Source of the DNA: JABDPF01 sp036351575
GTDB lineage: Bacteria; Pseudomonadota; Gammaproteobacteria; Xanthomonadales; SZUA-36
Direction of reading: 5' to 3'
Assembly (NCBI GenBank): GCA_036351575.1
Contig: JAZBPJ010000017.1
Span: 1 to 25,489, forward strand
Length of the DNA stretch: 25,489 nucleotides
Shown here: positions 23,977 through 25,489 of the stretch, one piece after another
Layout of the letters: each line of letters opens with the position of its first letter
Numbering within the stretch: position 1 is the stretch's first letter
The notes under the pieces: model-generated
What the model saw: the letters and a program-made list of their open reading frames with translations, nothing else
The model's database searches: none
What the model was told of the DNA's origin: nothing
Position numbers and translations under genes: made by a program

Positions 23977-25119
23977 TTATTTTCCGAGTTTTTTCCAGTA
24001 CTGCGAGGGTGTGAGCTTCGTATTCTTCTTGAAAACCTCGTTGAACGAGGATTTGGAGCTGAAACCCGCATCGTAGGCGATCGCCAGGATATTGGGGCGG
24101 GAACCGGTCGATTCGGCCAACCGCTGCTTCACCATGTCCACCCGGTAGCCGTTGATAAAATCGTAGAAATTCTTTTCGAGGTTCTCGTTGATCACCTGCG
24201 AAAGGTGATTGCTGGAGACGCCCAGCCGGTCGGCGACCTGGGACAGGGAGACCTTGCCGTCGAGGTAGGGCTTCTCCTCGTCCATGAATTCGAGCAGCTT
24301 CCCGAGGATCGCGCGGGATTGTTCGCCGTTCAGGCTGGACTTCCGGTACCGGGTTTCTTTCCCGTCGTTGTCCGTCACGGAAACCGCGGCGGGTGGGCCG
24401 GCCGGCGATGCGAAGATGATCTGCTGCTTGATGCCGTAGAAGCCGCCGAAGAAAACCACCGCGGTCACTGTCAGGTAGATCAGGTTGTCGCCCTGCTCGA
24501 TGGAAATCCAGTCGTTGAAATTGCCCATGATGTTGACCACGACCACCGTTATCCAGATCGTGAGCATGGCCAGGATGACTTTTTTCAGCCAGCCCAGGTC
24601 GATGTCGCGGGTGTAGGAGAATTCATCGGCAATTCTTCTCGCGTGTCTCTTCAGAATGAGCAGGCAGAGAACCAGGTAAACCGGGCCCAGGAAAATCCGG
24701 AACAGGCCCAGCGCGATGAAGACAGGCGTGCTCGGATCTTCGATCGCCAGGCGGTCCGCTTCGACCGAGCCGCTGGAATATGCGAACAGCCTGAAAAAAA
24801 CGATGACCGTGAATACCAGGTAGGGCAGGGCATGAAGCAGCAGGGTGGGCTTGAGCACTTCATCACCCCGGGTGACGGCCAGCGCATACACATAGGCGGC
24901 TGGCCCCATCAGCATGGGAAAACAGGTCCAAAAACCCAGGAATATCGGAAAATCAGCGGCCCTTCCGGTTACCTCCAGGTAATGGCCCAGAAGCGCGAGG
25001 CCGATCAGCACGAACCAGGCGGCCAGCACGTAATCCGCCCGGGATCGTTCCGCCTTGTTGAAAATCAGTAACGGCAGGAAAAACGCCTGGGCGGCTCCGA
25101 TGATGAATATGACTTCCAT
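23977..25119 (-). CDS. Membrane-bound AraC-family transcriptional regulator (7-TM sensor plus HTH)
   Basis: A 380-residue one-component regulator. Residues 1-235 hold seven predicted membrane helices (for example MEVIFIIGAAQAFFLPLLIF, YLVFTVIVFFRLF, VILAMLTIWITVVVVNIMG). Residues about 275-378 are an AraC-type DNA-binding domain with two helix-turn-helix units: VSLSQVADRLGVSSNHLSQV and ILAIAYDAGFSSKSSFNEVF, ending KKNTKLTPSQYWKK. The protein would sense a signal in or across the membrane and bind DNA while membrane-attached. Start ATG 25119 coincides with the first helix; its ribosome site is poor. Its likely first target is the adjacent acyltransferase gene. Ligand unknown. Confidence 0.9.
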   Translation of the reverse strand: MEVIFIIGAAQAFFLPLLIFNKAERSRADYVLAAWFVLIGLALLGHYLEVTGRAADFPIFLGFWTCFPMLMGPAAYVYALAVTRGDEVLKPTLLLHALPYLVFTVIVFFRLFAYSSGSVEADRLAIEDPSTPVFIALGLFRIFLGPVYLVLCLLILKRHARRIADEFSYTRDIDLGWLKKVILAMLTIWITVVVVNIMGNFNDWISIEQGDNLIYLTVTAVVFFGGFYGIKQQIIFASPAGPPAAVSVTDNDGKETRYRKSSLNGEQSRAILGKLLEFMDEEKPYLDGKVSLSQVADRLGVSSNHLSQVINENLEKNFYDFINGYRVDMVKQRLAESTGSRPNILAIAYDAGFSSKSSFNEVFKKNTKLTPSQYWKKLGK

Positions 25120-25489
25120 ATCCGGTAATACCTGCGGGCGATTCCATGTTCGGCGAGGGTCCGCCTGATTCTATCTTCTGCCGCTGAATCAGCATACCTG
25201 CGGAAATCATGCAGATCGTGATGGGTTCTTCTCTCAAGCGAACGGCCCGACCGGCTCAGCACAGAGCGATAACCTCGGACAAGAAGTACGCCTGTCCGGA
25301 CCGCTCACCCGGTTCGAGCTCCTGGTTCGTCGCCCCTGCGGGGTTCCCTTGCATCCGGTCCGCACGGACGGGGCCGCTTCGGAGGCACGTCCGTGATGCC
25401 TTCGAAGCTCGATTGGCCATCCAGGCCAATCGCCCCTGTGCGGCCCGGATACTCGGCGCCTCCCCCTATGGCTGCTCGACCCGGGCGAA
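25120..25489. other. Right-end region without a convincing gene; inverted-repeat-rich, with an open frame to the window edge
   Basis: No recognised gene is present. The plus frame from ATG 25209 (or 25221) is open to the window end (93 codons; it includes ASPYGCSTRA), but the antisense strand is open over much of the same stretch and the composition is Arg/Pro/Ala-rich, as expected of spurious frames in GC-rich DNA. Structures seen: a 9-bp perfect inverted repeat with 5-nt loop (25410-25418 / 25424-25432), an 8-bp inverted repeat (25363-25370 / 25388-25395), and the 9-mer TCGCCCCTG repeated exactly 100 bp apart (25330 and 25430). It may be part of a dispersed intergenic repeat or the start of a gene beyond the window. 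Confidence 0.35.

Noticed and set aside
25290..25345. Possible tRNA fragment, suggested by GGTTCGAGC-like sequence at 25311-25319
   Set aside because: The flanking bases do not form a 5-bp T stem, and no acceptor stem, D arm or anticodon arm can be built around it.

Overview
The window is GC-rich, gene-dense chromosomal DNA from a gammaproteobacterium, plausibly of the Xanthomonadales/Chromatiales/Wenzhouxiangella type. The evidence is gene content and synteny: a Chp-type chemosensory cluster for type IV pili divergent from gshB-tonB (the arrangement next to pilG in Pseudomonas), plus ErpA, NudC, AmpE-like, NudE, CysQ and RsmE. No species is assigned. There is no rRNA, tRNA, CRISPR array, transposase or phage gene. 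Almost all of the window is core genome; the accessory-looking part is the right end, from about 21.5 kb.

Left to right: (1) 1-1140, plus strand: the 3' end of a class-III aminotransferase overlapping a HAD phosphatase, closed by a clear terminator. (2) 1144-7341, minus strand: a tight run of eight genes transcribed right to left: DUF6776-like coiled-coil membrane protein, erpA, nudC, ampE-like, btuF-like, a secreted amidohydrolase, nnrU-like and a VOC protein. (3) 7345-7474, minus strand: an excellent sigma70 promoter, about 96 nt of A-rich leader, then an intrinsic terminator that ends 3 nt before the first start codon of that run. This is either a small RNA gene or an attenuator and is the most interesting unannotated element here. 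(4) 7496-9626, minus strand: hisN-like, nudE and cysQ joined by two 4-nt ATGA overlaps. (5) 9701-10444, plus strand: rsmE with a terminator. (6) 10472-19330, minus strand: pilG, pilI, pilJ, chpA, chpC, a compact Pil-Chp pathway with no pilH, pilK or chpB. (7) 19537-21408, plus strand: gshB and a TonB-like gene. (8) 21582-22648, plus strand: an SDR oxidoreductase and the wreck of a leucine-carboxyl-methyltransferase-family gene that has lost its SAM-binding middle. (9) 22699-25119, minus strand: a 7-TM AraC-type regulator and a membrane acyltransferase. (10) 25120-25489: no convincing gene, dense inverted repeats.

How the parts work together: PilJ (receptor), PilI and ChpC (CheW adaptors), ChpA (histidine kinase with Hpt and receiver domains) and PilG (response regulator) form one signalling chain to the type IV pilus; the neighbouring TonB is of the kind linked to twitching in Pseudomonas. 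The hisN/nudE/cysQ and nudC genes share a theme of hydrolysing phosphorylated metabolites and nucleotides (pAp, ADP-sugars, NAD). ErpA serves Fe-S cluster delivery. The right-hand AraC/acyltransferase pair looks like a membrane sensor and its target.
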